Both the position numbers and the translations under genes were made by a program. Shown here piece by piece: positions 7,652-14,230 of a DNA stretch of 40,453 nt. How positions within the stretch are numbered: position 1 is the first letter of the stretch; every line of letters starts with the position of its first letter. The notes under the pieces were generated by a model that was not told the origin of the DNA, did not search any database, and was given only the letters and a program-made list of their open reading frames with translations. The DNA lies in the IMG/VR virus record IMGVR_UViG_3300018465_000008, positions 1 to 40,453 of that record; one strand, written 5' to 3'. The stretch comes from a virus.

Positions 7652-7665
7652 GGCCCGGTGACGGG

Positions 7666-7706
7666 GATGTGACCGGGGGTGCGGTGCGACCACCCCCGGT
7701 CACATC
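7666..7706 (+). terminator. Perfect 16-bp hairpin at the end of the early small-gene cluster
   Basis: The arms 7666-7681 and 7691-7706 are perfect reverse complements of 16 bases (GATGTGACCGGGGGTG on the left) with a 9-base loop. There is no T-tract, as is common for actinobacterial terminators. It lies in the 244-base gap 7652-7895, the largest gene-free stretch in the window, where I find no other convincing element. The structure is long enough to stop transcription or protect an mRNA 3' end in either direction. It could also be a protein-binding dyad, since it contains a GTGACC/GGTCAC core. Confidence 0.6.
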
Positions 7707-7895
7707 ACCTCGACCAGCCGTCACAGTGGAGGGTGAAAACGGCCCAGCCTCCACCGCTAGCAACCACCGCATGCGCATACTCCCCGACGTGACCACGCCC
7801 GGTATCCCGACCGCCGACCAGCGCACCGAGGCCCCGCACCCGCGACAAGCCCGACGGGACACGCACGCGAGCACCGGGCCAACCTCGGGAGCCGC

Positions 7896-8645
7896 ATGCG
7901 CCGCACCACCATCGCACTCGCCGCCGTCACCGCCCTCAGCCTGCAGGCGCTGCACACGCCCACGCCGGCCACCGGGACACCCGGCCCGCTGGAGGACCCG
8001 GCCCACGTACACGCGGCCACGCTCCTAGCGGACCGGAGCGTTCCTCCCAACTTGGGAGGAAGTGGCAGCGAATTGGGAGCAACGCATTTCAGCGCCGCAC
8101 TACTTCTGCCCGCCGAGGTGCTGGACACTCGTGCCGAGCTTGCCGCCACCGATGCGCTCGCCGTACGCGCCCAGCACGCCGCGAAAGCCACCCGGAAGTC
8201 CGCGCCGAGGAAGACCCGCAGCACGCCGGCCAGCACCCGCACCGAATCGGCCAAGACGAAGAGCACGCCGAAGAAAACGAAGCGCCGCACCAGTTCCGTG
8301 AAGCCCTCCGGCCGCGCTTCCGGGATCGTCATCCGGTTCGCACTCGCCCAGGTCGGCAAGCCCTACATCTGGGGTGCCGACGGGCCGGCCGGCTACGACT
8401 GCTCCGGGCTTACCTCCGCCGCCTGGCGCCGCGCCGGCGTCCATCTTCCGCCCCAGTCCGGTGCCCAAGCCCGCCGCGGAATGCGCGTCTCCCGCTCAGC
8501 GGCCCGCCCAGGTGATCTCGTCGTGTGGTCCGGCCACGTCGCCGTGTACGCCGGCGACGGGCTCGTTATCCACGCACCCGGCCGCGGTCGGCGCATCCAG
8601 GTTTCACCGATCTGGGGGAGCCCCACCTTCCGTCGCGTCGGCTAA
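7896..8645 (+). CDS. Secreted NlpC/P60-family cell-wall peptidase
   Basis: Start ATG 7896 follows GGGAG. Residues 1-25 form a Sec-type signal peptide (basic RR, hydrophobic core, then small residues). An Ala-rich region leads to a Lys/Ser/Thr/Pro-rich linker (~97-138), and the NlpC/P60 domain occupies ~140-249. The catalytic Cys is C169 in YDCSGL, the His is H214 in WSGHVAVY, and H226 in VIHAPG is the third polar residue. These enzymes cut D-Glu-to-diaminopimelate or similar bonds in peptidoglycan stem peptides. A signal peptide makes it exported without a holin. It may be a signal-type endolysin or a wall-remodelling gene of host origin. It lies far from the lysis cassette at the right end, which has its own M15-like enzyme. 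Confidence 0.85.
   Translation: MRRTTIALAAVTALSLQALHTPTPATGTPGPLEDPAHVHAATLLADRSVPPNLGGSGSELGATHFSAALLLPAEVLDTRAELAATDALAVRAQHAAKATRKSAPRKTRSTPASTRTESAKTKSTPKKTKRRTSSVKPSGRASGIVIRFALAQVGKPYIWGADGPAGYDCSGLTSAAWRRAGVHLPPQSGAQARRGMRVSRSAARPGDLVVWSGHVAVYAGDGLVIHAPGRGRRIQVSPIWGSPTFRRVG
8041..8061 (+). repeat. Perfect 10-bp palindrome inside the NlpC/P60 gene
   Basis: TTCCTCCCAA (8041-8050), one central C, then TTGGGAGGAA (8052-8061) form a perfect dyad. A further half-site-like TTGGGAG occurs about 20 bases downstream (8075-8081). As DNA this resembles a dimeric repressor operator; as RNA it pairs an internal CCTCC with a GGAGG. It falls in the Ala-rich part of the coding sequence, where codon use is relaxed. 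No regulator is known for it. Confidence 0.4.
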
Positions 8646-8672
8646 ACCAGCCCTGAAAGGTAGCGTGGCCTC

Positions 8673-8984
8673 GTGTTCCTCGAAGACCTCATCACCGCAC
8701 TCGCCCGCGAAGATCGCACCAAGTCCGTCAGACTGGGCTTCGGTAACCCGCACTCCTACCGCGGGCACAACGAGCAAGTCGCGTTCGAGCCGGTCGAAAA
8801 CACCACCGTCGGTGACATGCTCGACGCCGCCTGCGCAGCTCTCGACGCGACCTTTGATGGCTACAAAGGCGGCAGCTACCGGATGACCGGATTCGCTGAA
8901 TGCTGGCTATCTGAGCACGGATCCGCGTCCGGTGAAACGCTGGGGTCGACGATGCTGCGGCTCATGCTGGCGGATGCGGCGTGA
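8673..8984 (+). CDS. Hypothetical protein (103 aa)
   Basis: GTG 8673 is the only good start in frame; the Shine-Dalgarno GAAAGG is 12 bases upstream, a long spacing. The sequence mixes an N-terminal helix with beta-like segments (RLGFGNPHSYRG, VAFEP) and ends in a hydrophobic helix. No membrane segment or metal cluster is seen and no family is recognised. It overlaps the next gene by GTGA, so the two are coupled. Confidence 0.6.
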   Translation: MFLEDLITALAREDRTKSVRLGFGNPHSYRGHNEQVAFEPVENTTVGDMLDAACAALDATFDGYKGGSYRMTGFAECWLSEHGSASGETLGSTMLRLMLADAA

Positions 8985-9340
8985 CCTACGACGAACTCAT
9001 CGCCACCCTCGACCGCATCCTCGTCGACATCGAGTTCGCGAGGATCTGGCGCGAGGAATCCAAACGGACCATCATCTGCCGGCCCGAGCACGCCACCGAG
9101 CTCCGATGGCGGATCGACCAGGCCGGGCTCGACGACGTGCTCAAAATCGTCGAGCAGTCGTTCGTGCCCGAAGGCACCATCTGGATCATCGACGAGCAGG
9201 CGATCGAAGCCGGCACGCGGCAGGCGCTCGCGAAGCCACCGGTTCTCTTCGGCTACCGGCCGGCGCTCTACTACCGGCCGCCAGGGCACGTGCCGCCACC
9301 CATCGACCCGCGCGCCTTCTTCCTGATCACCGGCTGCTGA
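8981..9340 (+). CDS. Hypothetical protein (119 aa)
   Basis: The gene starts at GTG 8981, overlapping the previous stop. The first 80 residues alternate helix and strand (a TIICRPEHATELRW stretch, then GTIWIIDEQAIEAG). The C-terminus is Pro/Tyr-rich (YYRPPGHVPPPIDPRAFF), a segment that looks like a flexible tail binding another protein. No motif of known function is visible. A tiny gene follows ten bases after its stop. Confidence 0.6.
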   Translation: MTYDELIATLDRILVDIEFARIWREESKRTIICRPEHATELRWRIDQAGLDDVLKIVEQSFVPEGTIWIIDEQAIEAGTRQALAKPPVLFGYRPALYYRPPGHVPPPIDPRAFFLITGC

Positions 9341-9350
9341 GGAGACACCA

Positions 9351-9524
9351 ATGCCCGTCCCCGACTTCGCCCCGCTCATCGACGTCACCGACCTGCCCAT
9401 CGCCGACATCGTCAGCCAAGGGCACCCGCGCCTCGCGCAGTCCGCCGAACGCGTTGCCCGCGACCTCGACGACCCCGACGGGGTGATCGCGGCGTTTTCC
9501 TCGTACGCGGCCGGGCGGGAGTAG
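9351..9524 (+). CDS. Small hypothetical protein (57 aa)
   Basis: This short frame has an excellent ribosome site, GGAG at 9341-9344 before ATG 9351, and fits precisely between its neighbours. It encodes 57 residues, starting MPVPDFAPLIDV and ending AAFSSYAAGRE. It is acidic, with hydrophobic residues spaced as in a short helix pair. No family is known to me. Start spacing, codon bias and lack of overlap with other genes make it likely to be real despite its size. Confidence 0.55.
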   Translation: MPVPDFAPLIDVTDLPIADIVSQGHPRLAQSAERVARDLDDPDGVIAAFSSYAAGRE

Positions 9525-9568
9525 GCGGTAGAGCGCCCCGGGTCGACGGCCTGCCGCACACTGACCCT

Positions 9569-10087
9569 GTGGAACTGTGGACAGCTCTCATCGGCCTGAT
9601 CGGGGCGCTCGCCGGCGCGGGCGCGGGCGCATGGTTGACGCACCGCCTCACCGCCAACCAGGCGAAACGCAGACACCTCAGCGACCGGCTGCTGGAGCTG
9701 TACACCGACGCCTACGTCTACGCCTACAAAACAGACCGCTGGCTCACCCAACTCACCTGGCACCAATCTGAGCGGACCCTCATCAACTGGAGCGGCCTCG
9801 ACAGAGACCTCATCACCGCAAAGATGCTGCTCCTCGCCGACGTCGAAGTCCGCAAGGCGTGGACAAAGTTTGCCGAAGCCGACGAGCACTTGCGCTGGGA
9901 ACTTGCCGAGGTCTACGACCCCCGCATCGTGGAGGAAGGCCTCAAGAAAGACGATCTCGTGGAGGTCCGTCATCCCGCCGAGGCATTCATCGGCGCTGTG
10001 CATGATTCCGTTGGCAAGGAACTACCAATTCCTCCACGGACCCGCCCGGAACTCGATGCCAGCGGGCAGGCAGTCGTCGAACAGTAG
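9569..10087 (+). CDS. Membrane-anchored hypothetical protein (172 aa)
   Basis: GTG 9569 begins a protein whose residues 4-24 form a Gly/Ala-rich membrane span (ALIGLIGALAGAGAGAW). A basic stretch and long charged helices then predict a cytoplasmic body of about 145 residues. The layout, one N-terminal span plus a helical cytosolic domain, is frequent in actinobacterial and phage proteins of unknown function. No clear Shine-Dalgarno lies before the GTG. There are 44 bases without a gene upstream, in which I see no clear promoter. The C-terminal tail is Pro-rich. Confidence 0.6.
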   Translation: MELWTALIGLIGALAGAGAGAWLTHRLTANQAKRRHLSDRLLELYTDAYVYAYKTDRWLTQLTWHQSERTLINWSGLDRDLITAKMLLLADVEVRKAWTKFAEADEHLRWELAEVYDPRIVEEGLKKDDLVEVRHPAEAFIGAVHDSVGKELPIPPRTRPELDASGQAVVEQ

Positions 10088-10096
10088 TCTCGGATC

Positions 10097-10396
10097 ATGC
10101 CGACGCGCACACCTACCTACGTCGCCACCGTCACCGACACCGGGATGTACGCCGACCGGGACACAATCGCCCAGCGGACCGGGTTCTCCGCCCGCACGAT
10201 CCGCGCCTACTGCCAGCCGATCGGCTACGACGCCAAGACCCGGCGGGCGATCTACGACGCGCTCGCCGTCTGCGACCTCATGAAGGAACGCGGCTACCAG
10301 CCCCGACCCGAGAAGCAAGGCGTACCCCGCCCCCGCCGGCCGTACGGGGCACCACGCCGGCCCCACCGACGCGTCGTGCTTGCAGAGGGGCTCTGA
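10097..10396 (+). CDS. Helix-turn-helix DNA-binding protein (99 aa)
   Basis: Residues ~20-55 read as a MerR/excisionase-type helix-turn-helix: an ADRDTIAQRTGFSARTIRAY turn with a recognition helix, then a short wing (PIGYDAKTRRAIYD). The C-terminal third is Arg/Pro-rich and probably disordered, adding nonspecific DNA contacts. ATG 10097 lies 7 bases after the previous stop. It sits just upstream of the terminase and head operon, next to tandem hairpins, so it might regulate late transcription or assist DNA packaging. Both are inferences from position. Confidence 0.65.
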   Translation: MPTRTPTYVATVTDTGMYADRDTIAQRTGFSARTIRAYCQPIGYDAKTRRAIYDALAVCDLMKERGYQPRPEKQGVPRPRRPYGAPRRPHRRVVLAEGL

Positions 10397-10424
10397 CAGG
10401 TGTTTCATCCGAGGCTAGAGGTTT

Positions 10425-10456
10425 GAGTCGGGTCGACTCCCTCACGCGCCCGTGAG
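10425..10456 (+). terminator. Two adjacent small hairpins upstream of the terminase operon
   Basis: GAGTCG-GGT-CGACTC (10425-10439) and CTCACG-CGCC-CGTGAG (10441-10456) are two 6-bp stems with 3- and 4-base loops, back to back. They occupy the 90-base gap (10397-10486) between the HTH gene and the small membrane protein. No T-tract follows. They may end the accessory-gene transcript or act as binding sites for the HTH protein. Neither use is proven by the sequence. Confidence 0.4.
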
Positions 10457-10486
10457 ACGGCCGGGCTACGCCGGCATGGAGGTGCC

Positions 10487-10711
10487 GTGCAACGCCTCCG
10501 CAAGATCGCCGTTAACCCGCGCTTCTGGCAGATCTTCCACGGCGTCAACGCCGGCAAATGGGTGGTGCTGTTCCCGCTCGGCATGATCTGGCTCCGAGAC
10601 TCCGTGCCGTTCCTGATGTACGTGTCGCTCGATACCGCGCTCACCGGCAGCCTTGCCGCCTACGGTGCTGCGCTTGGTGCGCGCAAAGCCGACCCCGACG
10701 ACCCGCTCTGA
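10487..10711 (+). CDS. Small two-span membrane protein (74 aa)
   Basis: GTG 10487 follows a strong GGAGGT with short spacing. Two hydrophobic segments are visible, roughly residues 24-36 (KWVVLFPLGMIW) and 42-66 (FLMYVSLDTALTGSLAAYGAAL), joined by a short R-D-S turn, with a basic N-terminus and an acidic tail. Proteins of this shape occur just before the large terminase in many actinophages and have no known role. Its hairpin shape could be holin-like, but the lysis genes lie elsewhere. Confidence 0.65.
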   Translation: MQRLRKIAVNPRFWQIFHGVNAGKWVVLFPLGMIWLRDSVPFLMYVSLDTALTGSLAAYGAALGARKADPDDPL

Positions 10712-10722
10712 CGAGGTGAGTC

Positions 10723-12273
10723 GTGACCGCCGGCCTGCTCGACATGCGCATGGCCTGGCGCGAAGCACGCGAACGCATGGTGCCACGGGCCCGTCGGTGG
10801 GCGTCGCCGCTCGACATGGCCGTAGACCTCGACCCGGCCCGCACCAGCGACACCGGAGAACGCGTCGGAACGATCCGCACGCCCGCCCTGAACGTCATCA
10901 ACGACGCGCTCGTCCGGCTCGCCACCAAACCCGGCCAAGGACGGCTCGCGGTATTTGTCTCGCCCCAGGAGGGCAAGTCAACGACCTGCTCCTACTGGAA
11001 CCCGCTATGGCTGCTCGTCAACAACCCCGACCTGCGGATCATCACCGTCTCGTACAACGCGGAGAAGTCCCGCGAGTGGGGCGCCGAAGTCAAGAACGCG
11101 ATCGAGAACTTCAGCGGCGACGACGGCATGGAAGACCTCGGGCTCCGACTGCGGACCGATACGCGGGCCGCAGGCAGATGGAAGGTCGAAGGGCACCGCG
11201 GCGGGCTCTACTGCGCCGGGATCGAATCCGGCATCACCGGCCGCCCAGGCGACTACATCATCGTCGACGACCCGACGAAGAACCTTCAGGAAGCGCAGTC
11301 GCCGGCCCGGCGCGGCAAGGTCACCTCGACCTACCGGGGCGCGATCATCCCCCGCATGGGCCCCACCACCAAGCTGGTGTGGATCCAAACCCTCTGGCAC
11401 GAATCGGAGACCATCCAGGAGATCCTCGCCAATGAGGGCGACAGCTGGGAAGTCGTCCGGATCCCCGCCATCTGCGACTCCGAAGACGACCCCCTCGGCC
11501 GCGCCATCGGCGAGCCGATGCAATCCGCACGCGGCGACCGCGACTGGGCCAAGACCCGCCGAGACGTAGGCGAATACGTGTTCTCCGCCCTCTACCAGCA
11601 GCGTCCCTCACCGGCCGAAGGCGGCCTGTTCAAGCGCATCCACTGGCGGTACTTCACCCTCCACGACGACCGCGTCCACCTCGGTGGACGGGAGTTCGAC
11701 CTCCGCGACTCGTGGATCTTCGTCACCGCCGACCTTGCCGCCTCCACCCGGACCAGCGCCGACTACACCGTCTTCTGCGCATGGGCCCGCACCATCGCCG
11801 GCGACCTCGTCCTCCTCGACCTCCTCCGGGCGAAGATCGGCGAACACGACCACTTCGCCTACGTCCACGGCATGTGCCAGCGCTGGAACGTCGACACCGT
11901 CTTCGTCGAAGCCAGCCAGTTCGGCACCACGCTGGTCCGCGAAGCCACCCAGCAGAACATCCCCGTCACGCCCTTGAAGGCCGAGCAGGACAAGTTTTCC
12001 CGCGCTCTGCCCGCGAGCGCCTGGGTGTCCGGCGGACGCGTCTGGCTTCGCGCAGGAGCCGCTTGGACCGACGCGTTCGTCACCGAATGCGCGGCCTTCC
12101 CGAACGGCCGCAACGACGACCAGGTGGACTGCCTCGCCTACAGCGTCCGCGTCGCCGTGACGCGGACCGCGCCCATGCCGTCGTCGAGGACAGCACACAA
12201 GACCCCGCCGCCGGTCGAGTTCCCGGAACTTGGCGGCGGCGCTCCGCTCGACCTCGGTTCGATCGCCCTGTGA
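10723..12273 (+). CDS. terL: Terminase large subunit
   Basis: This 516-aa protein is the packaging motor: an N-terminal ATPase plus a C-terminal RNase H-like nuclease. The Walker A-like loop is SPQEGKST (80-87) and Walker B is YIIVDDP (178-184). The nuclease acids are D337 in VTADLAAS, E396 in VFVEAS and the D465-D466-x2-D469 group in NDDQVDCLAYS, the terminase 6C arrangement. Length and motif spacing fit headful-type terminases of actinophages. GTG 10723 lies 11 bases after the preceding stop and has a GACGAGG Shine-Dalgarno. Together with the portal it anchors the head module. The probable small subunit is 7.4 kb upstream. Confidence 0.95.
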   Translation: MTAGLLDMRMAWREARERMVPRARRWASPLDMAVDLDPARTSDTGERVGTIRTPALNVINDALVRLATKPGQGRLAVFVSPQEGKSTTCSYWNPLWLLVNNPDLRIITVSYNAEKSREWGAEVKNAIENFSGDDGMEDLGLRLRTDTRAAGRWKVEGHRGGLYCAGIESGITGRPGDYIIVDDPTKNLQEAQSPARRGKVTSTYRGAIIPRMGPTTKLVWIQTLWHESETIQEILANEGDSWEVVRIPAICDSEDDPLGRAIGEPMQSARGDRDWAKTRRDVGEYVFSALYQQRPSPAEGGLFKRIHWRYFTLHDDRVHLGGREFDLRDSWIFVTADLAASTRTSADYTVFCAWARTIAGDLVLLDLLRAKIGEHDHFAYVHGMCQRWNVDTVFVEASQFGTTLVREATQQNIPVTPLKAEQDKFSRALPASAWVSGGRVWLRAGAAWTDAFVTECAAFPNGRNDDQVDCLAYSVRVAVTRTAPMPSSRTAHKTPPPVEFPELGGGAPLDLGSIAL

Positions 12274-12280
12274 GGTGCCC

Positions 12281-12655
12281 GTGAGCTTCATCCAAGACCT
12301 GCTCGGCACCACCAGCATCCGGCACACCCTCACCCGAATGGAGACCGAAATGGCCACCGTCATCGAGTCCCTGCGTCTGCTCGCCGAGCAGACCAACGCC
12401 GTTTCCGCCGCCCAGGCGACCTCCTTCTCCAACCTTCAGAACGCGGTCTCCCGGCTGGAGCAGGCCGTCCGCGACGGCGAGGTCTCCCCGGAGATCCAGG
12501 CCGCCGTCGACGAGCTGTCCGCGTCCCTGACCCGTCTCGGTGACGACGCCCGCCGCGCCGACGACGGCTTCGAGCCGCAGGAGCCGGCCGAGCCGACCCC
12601 GGATGGCGGCAACGAGCCCGCCGTCTCGCCGGTGACCGAGCCGAACGAGCGCTAA
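12281..12655 (+). CDS. Coiled-coil hypothetical protein before the portal (124 aa)
   Basis: The GTG start at 12281 has GAGGTG at 12272-12277, overlapping the terminase stop. Residues ~15-95 form long amphipathic helices with heptad-like Leu/Ala spacing (SNLQNAVSRLEQAVRDG). The last 30 residues are Glu/Pro-rich and disordered. No family is recognised. Downstream ATGs at 12341 and 12350 are possible but lack as good a ribosome site. A role in portal or capsid assembly is conceivable from position. Confidence 0.6.
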   Translation: MSFIQDLLGTTSIRHTLTRMETEMATVIESLRLLAEQTNAVSAAQATSFSNLQNAVSRLEQAVRDGEVSPEIQAAVDELSASLTRLGDDARRADDGFEPQEPAEPTPDGGNEPAVSPVTEPNER

Positions 12656-12665
12656 CCCCACGGGC

Positions 12666-12706
12666 CGGGTGCGGCTGGATGCAGGCCACGGCTCGGGCCG
12701 CACCCG
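12666..12706 (+). terminator. 10-bp hairpin between the coiled-coil gene and the portal
   Basis: The arms CGGGTGCGGC (12666-12675) and GCCGCACCCG (12697-12706) pair perfectly over 10 bp, with a 21-base loop that contains further short complementarity. It fills the 85-base gap 12656-12740, ending ~35 bases before the portal start. No T-tract follows. It may reduce read-through, or mark a processing point so that head genes are translated from a separate transcript. Confidence 0.5.
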
Positions 12707-12740
12707 CAACAACATCATCTGATCTGGTCGAGGGGGACGG

Positions 12741-14210
12741 ATGGCCACCTCCTCGATCCCGACCCGCCCGCACGGCACGGCGACCACAGACCAGTTCGGC
12801 TCCACCGTCTTCTACGACGTGCTGGAGTCGATCCCCGAACTCCAGCCCGGCTACCTTGCGACGCTCGAGTACAGCCGCATGCGCCGCGACCCGAACCTCG
12901 CCGCGATCCTCGCCGGCTACACGCTGCAGCTGCGGCGCGCTCAGTGGCAGGTCGACGGCCGCGGTTGCCGACCCGAGGTCGTTAAGGCCGTCGCCGAAGA
13001 CCTCGGCCTGAACGTCGCCGGGTCCGATGAGGCCGGCGCCGCACGCACCCGCGGCGTGTCGTGGTCGGAGCACCTCCGGTCGGCGCTGCTCATGCTGACG
13101 TACGGGTACATGGCGTCGGAACTCGTCGCCGAGGTGTCCGACGGCCGCGCCCGGCTGATCTCGCTCGCGGACCGGATGCCGCACACCGTCGAATACGTGC
13201 ACGCGGACCCGAAGACGGGCGCGCTGCTGGGCATCACCCAGTCCGGGATCCGGGCGACGGACCAGCCGCAGATCCGGGCTGACCGGCTCGCGTACTACGT
13301 CAACGAGCGCGAGGGTGCGAACTGGTACGGCACCAGCCTCCTGCGCAGTTCGTTCGGTTTCTGGCGGATCAAGCAAGAGATGGTCCGCACGCACGCCATC
13401 TCGAACCGCCGCTGGGGAGCTGGGGTACCCGTCGCGCAGGCCCGCGCCGGCACCACGCCCTCGCAGGCGCAGATGGCCGAAGCGCAGCGGATGGCCGCCG
13501 CCGCCCGGGCCGGCGACCAAGCCGGCGTTTCGATGCCACCCGACTTCGACCTCGTCATCCAGGGGCTGTCCGGTGCGGTACCGGACACGCTCGCGTTCAT
13601 CGAATGGCTCGACCGGCAAGCAACCCGATCCGCGCTCATGGGCCACCTCGAACTCGGCCAAGGCGGCAACGGCGGCTCCCGGGCGCTCGGCACGACGTTC
13701 GTCGACAGCCTCATGCTGGCGTTGGAGACGCACGGCGAGGCCGTGGCCGACACCGCCACCAGGCACGTCGCCGCGCCGGTCGTCGCCTGGAACTGGGGCG
13801 ACCAGGAAGCCGTCCCGCGCATCGTCGTGTCCGGTATCGGCTCCCGGCGCGAAGTCACCGCCGAAGCACTCCAGTCGCTCCTCGGCTCCGGTGGACTCGC
13901 CGCCGACCCCGCGCTCGAGGCGTGGATTCGGCGTGAATGGCGCCTCCCTGAACGGGACGGCATGTCCCAGCCGGCGGTGACTGCCCCCGGCGTTGATTTG
14001 CCAGGGCAGGAGAAGCCCGAGCTCTCGGACCAGCCTGATGGTGAGCCGGCCGAACCCGACGACCTACCCGAGCCCGTGGCCGCGCGGATGGCCGACCTGG
14101 ACTGGGGGCTGTTCGGGCGTGCCGCAGACGCGCAGCCCGCGCCGGAGCCGCTTGACCTGTTCGACCAGGAAGACGACGACCTCGACCTCGGGGCGTTCGC
14201 GCCCGCGTAG
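12741..14210 (+). CDS. Portal protein (DUF935 / Mu gp29-like)
   Basis: The 489-aa sequence matches DUF935-type portals, which form the dodecameric ring through which DNA enters and leaves the capsid. Landmarks are an early MRRDPNLAAILAGY helix, the RAQWQVDG strand, a wing region around VSWSEHLRSALLMLTYGYM, the conserved ADRLAYYVNEREGANWYGTSLL segment (recognised in shorter parts), and a stem/crown region rich in Ala and Gln. The last ~70 residues are acidic and disordered (DLFDQEDDDLDLG). ATG 12741 has GAGGGGGACGG upstream. It follows the terminase and precedes the ART-domain and MuF genes, the usual Mu-like order. Confidence 0.9.
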   Translation: MATSSIPTRPHGTATTDQFGSTVFYDVLESIPELQPGYLATLEYSRMRRDPNLAAILAGYTLQLRRAQWQVDGRGCRPEVVKAVAEDLGLNVAGSDEAGAARTRGVSWSEHLRSALLMLTYGYMASELVAEVSDGRARLISLADRMPHTVEYVHADPKTGALLGITQSGIRATDQPQIRADRLAYYVNEREGANWYGTSLLRSSFGFWRIKQEMVRTHAISNRRWGAGVPVAQARAGTTPSQAQMAEAQRMAAAARAGDQAGVSMPPDFDLVIQGLSGAVPDTLAFIEWLDRQATRSALMGHLELGQGGNGGSRALGTTFVDSLMLALETHGEAVADTATRHVAAPVVAWNWGDQEAVPRIVVSGIGSRREVTAEALQSLLGSGGLAADPALEAWIRREWRLPERDGMSQPAVTAPGVDLPGQEKPELSDQPDGEPAEPDDLPEPVAARMADLDWGLFGRAADAQPAPEPLDLFDQEDDDLDLGAFAPA

Positions 14211-14230
14211 CCCTCTGTGAGGCGGTGCCC

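Noticed and set aside
7630-8028. Plus-strand frame across the gap before NlpC/P60.
   Set aside because: Pro/Arg/Ser-rich, runs through the 16-bp hairpin and into the NlpC/P60 gene in another frame. No ribosome site before any of its starts.
10097-10396. HTH protein considered as an excisionase or integrase partner.
   Set aside because: No integrase lies nearby and the fold call is a general MerR-like HTH only. Recombination directionality cannot be claimed.
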